Source of the DNA: Williamsia deligens
Lineage (GTDB): Bacteria > Actinomycetota > Actinomycetes > Mycobacteriales > Mycobacteriaceae
DNA length: 64,000 nucleotides
Assembly: GCF_024171765.1 (NCBI RefSeq)
Contig: NZ_JAMTCI010000001.1
Coordinates: 310,001-374,000, forward strand
Reading direction: 5' to 3'
The position numbers and the translations under genes are program-made. Every line of letters starts with the position of its first letter. Position 1 is the stretch's first letter. The notes below the pieces were generated by a model. The model did no database searches and was not told the origin of the DNA. It saw only the letters and a list, made by a program, of their open reading frames with translations. Shown here piece after piece: positions 62,839-64,000 of the stretch.

Positions 62839-63981
62839 TCACCACGCCTGACCACCCTGGTGGTGGTGGACGCGGGTACGCACGGTGTTGCCGCCCGCCC
62901 GCTTCGCCTCGTACATCGCCGCGTCGGCGAGTTCGGTGTACAGCGACGTCGCCATCAGCCGGTGCGTGCCGGCCATGTCGCCGGTCATGTGGACGACCCC
63001 GACGCTCGCGGTCACGACGGGATCGGTGACCGCGGAGATGGTGTGCAGGACATGGGTGGCCAGCCGGGTCGGGTCGGTCCACCGCAGGCTGTCGGCGATG
63101 ACGAACTCGTCGCCGCCGATCCGCGCGACGACACCGCTGGTGCCGACGGCCTCCCGCAACCGGACCGCGATCTGCGCCAGGACGCTGTCCCCGTGGCGGT
63201 GCCCGTAGCGGTCGTTGATCTCCTTGAAGTTGTCGAGATCGGCGACGATGACCGCCACGCCGCGGTCGTTCATCGCGGTCATGCGCTCCAGTGCGCGGTC
63301 TAGTCCGCGCCGGTTGAGGACACCGGTCAGGGTGTCGACCTCGGAGGCGGCCGCCTCCGACGAGAGCGTCTCGAGCAGGAACTGCGTCACCACGGGCACC
63401 ATGACCGCGACGAGAACCGTCTGCACCACCGCGATCGTGGCCAGGACGGTCCCCGAACTGCCGGCCTCGACGAGCCGCCAGGCCAGGGCGACGGAGAAGA
63501 CGACCGTGAACACGAGGTGCGCGGACAGCATCCGGGCGCCGTGGAAGATCGCGATGTAGCCCGAGATGACCGCGAACACGGCGCACCCGTAGATGCCGCC
63601 CAGTGCCTCCGACTGCGCCAGGCACCCGATGGCCGTCCCGATGTCGCACACCGCCACCCAGAGGCGTGACCGCGTCGCCGAGGGCCATGGGAGCACCAGC
63701 CACATCGCCGCACCGAGGACGCCGACCACCGCGCTGGCGGTTCCCAGACCGGTCCAGATTCCGGTGGTGTCGCCGCCGGCGACGTAGACGATCGGTACCA
63801 GCGAGATCATGGCGGTGACGACCGCCATGATCAGCCGCGCGGGCTCGATCAGCTGTCGGTCGGCGAGGTAGGCGCTCACCCAGGGGAACTGGTCCGCACG
63901 ACGCCACCAGTGCAGCAGCACCCACCCGAGTTGCTCGAGTGCCACGGGAAGACGGATCACGACATCCCGCCCATAGCCCAT
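62839..63981 (-). CDS. membrane-bound diguanylate cyclase (GGDEF protein)
   Basis: 380 residues. Seen: about six membrane helices (about 50-205) forming a sensor of unknown ligand, then a GGDEF domain (about 215-370) with DTLTGVLNRRGLDRALE, VIVADLDNFKEINDRYGHRH and the intact active loop RIGGDEFV. The RxxD inhibitory site that normally stands five residues before GGDEF is absent, so product inhibition may be weak. ATG 63981, close to the right edge, so its promoter is outside the window. It makes c-di-GMP in response to an unknown membrane signal. Confidence 0.92.
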   Translation of the reverse strand: MGYGRDVVIRLPVALEQLGWVLLHWWRRADQFPWVSAYLADRQLIEPARLIMAVVTAMISLVPIVYVAGGDTTGIWTGLGTASAVVGVLGAAMWLVLPWPSATRSRLWVAVCDIGTAIGCLAQSEALGGIYGCAVFAVISGYIAIFHGARMLSAHLVFTVVFSVALAWRLVEAGSSGTVLATIAVVQTVLVAVMVPVVTQFLLETLSSEAAASEVDTLTGVLNRRGLDRALERMTAMNDRGVAVIVADLDNFKEINDRYGHRHGDSVLAQIAVRLREAVGTSGVVARIGGDEFVIADSLRWTDPTRLATHVLHTISAVTDPVVTASVGVVHMTGDMAGTHRLMATSLYTELADAAMYEAKRAGGNTVRTRVHHHQGGQAW

Positions 63982-64000
63982 CCCCCAGACGGTGCGATCT

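Overview
The window is one 64 kb stretch of a very GC-rich actinobacterial chromosome. The gene families point to a mycolic-acid-containing member of the Mycobacteriales, most likely near Gordonia, Williamsia or Rhodococcus. The evidence is an mce/yrbE lipid-import operon, many CoA-ligase, TetR and SDR lipid genes, an F420-type LLM oxidoreductase, Stf0 sulfotransferase, a DUF5336 antigen homologue and a PerM homologue. The set purH-purN-perM-DUF5336, sucD-sucC, M23 peptidase, pcrA/uvrD1, chorismate mutase, LLM oxidoreductase and pgi also corresponds to the Mycobacterium tuberculosis Rv0946c-Rv0957 neighbourhood. That synteny is recalled knowledge, not computed here. No rRNA, tRNA, CRISPR array, insertion sequence or prophage was seen.

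Layout. 1-3450: start of an mce operon on the minus strand (two YrbE permeases, one complete and one cut MCE protein). 3656-14141: a fatty-acid/lipid block with a CaiB-type CoA transferase and TetR, an alpha/beta hydrolase divergent from a second TetR, a PucR-type regulator divergent from an acyl-CoA synthetase, a DUF3556 membrane protein, an FAD oxidoreductase and an SDR. 14284-21810: aldo/keto reductase, a small membrane protein, a 1.2-kresidue nSTAND-TM-beta-propeller protein and a GT39 mannosyltransferase-like protein. 21952-27246: purH, purN, perM-like, DUF5336. 27379-33114: acetoacetyl-CoA synthetase divergent from an indolepyruvate:ferredoxin oxidoreductase. 33290-34060: a heliorhodopsin. 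34184-38324: an ABC-2-like permease and a metQ-metN-metI importer. 38547-40880: DinB-like protein, SAM methyltransferase, quinone-oxidoreductase-like protein. 40961-47278: sucD, sucC, M23 peptidase, pcrA. 47344-51482: membrane glycosyltransferase-like protein, chorismate mutase, sulfatase, small membrane protein. 51587-55683: LLM oxidoreductase, acyl-CoA ligase, an SDR that lacks its catalytic segment, and a TetR. 55761-63981: sugar-dehydrogenase-like protein, formylglycine-generating enzyme, Stf0 sulfotransferase, pgi, a condensation-type acyltransferase, a lipoprotein and a GGDEF protein.

The most unusual non-coding signal is a set of short-unit arrays in the gaps between convergent genes. 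Three unrelated repeat families (units of 19-22 bp, about two helical turns) fill the four longest convergent gaps, at 21821-21962, 39052-39855, 44577-44627 and 56972-57110. In three of the four the units are arranged as inverted halves facing each other; the copy at 44577 has one half only. One family (B) is split by a methyltransferase gene, as if that gene had been inserted into an older palindromic array. One family (C) contains a near-perfect 60-bp palindrome.

Other points of interest: a heliorhodopsin with all key residues; three copies of a TCTTGW-N7-WCAAGA site that tie one TetR to a hydrolase and a distant SDR; a sulfatase, its formylglycine-generating enzyme and a sulfotransferase within 9 kb; a perfect CRP/GlxR-type site ahead of sucCD; a structured leader ahead of the M23 peptidase; and an SDR with an in-frame loss of its Ser-Tyr-Lys catalytic segment.
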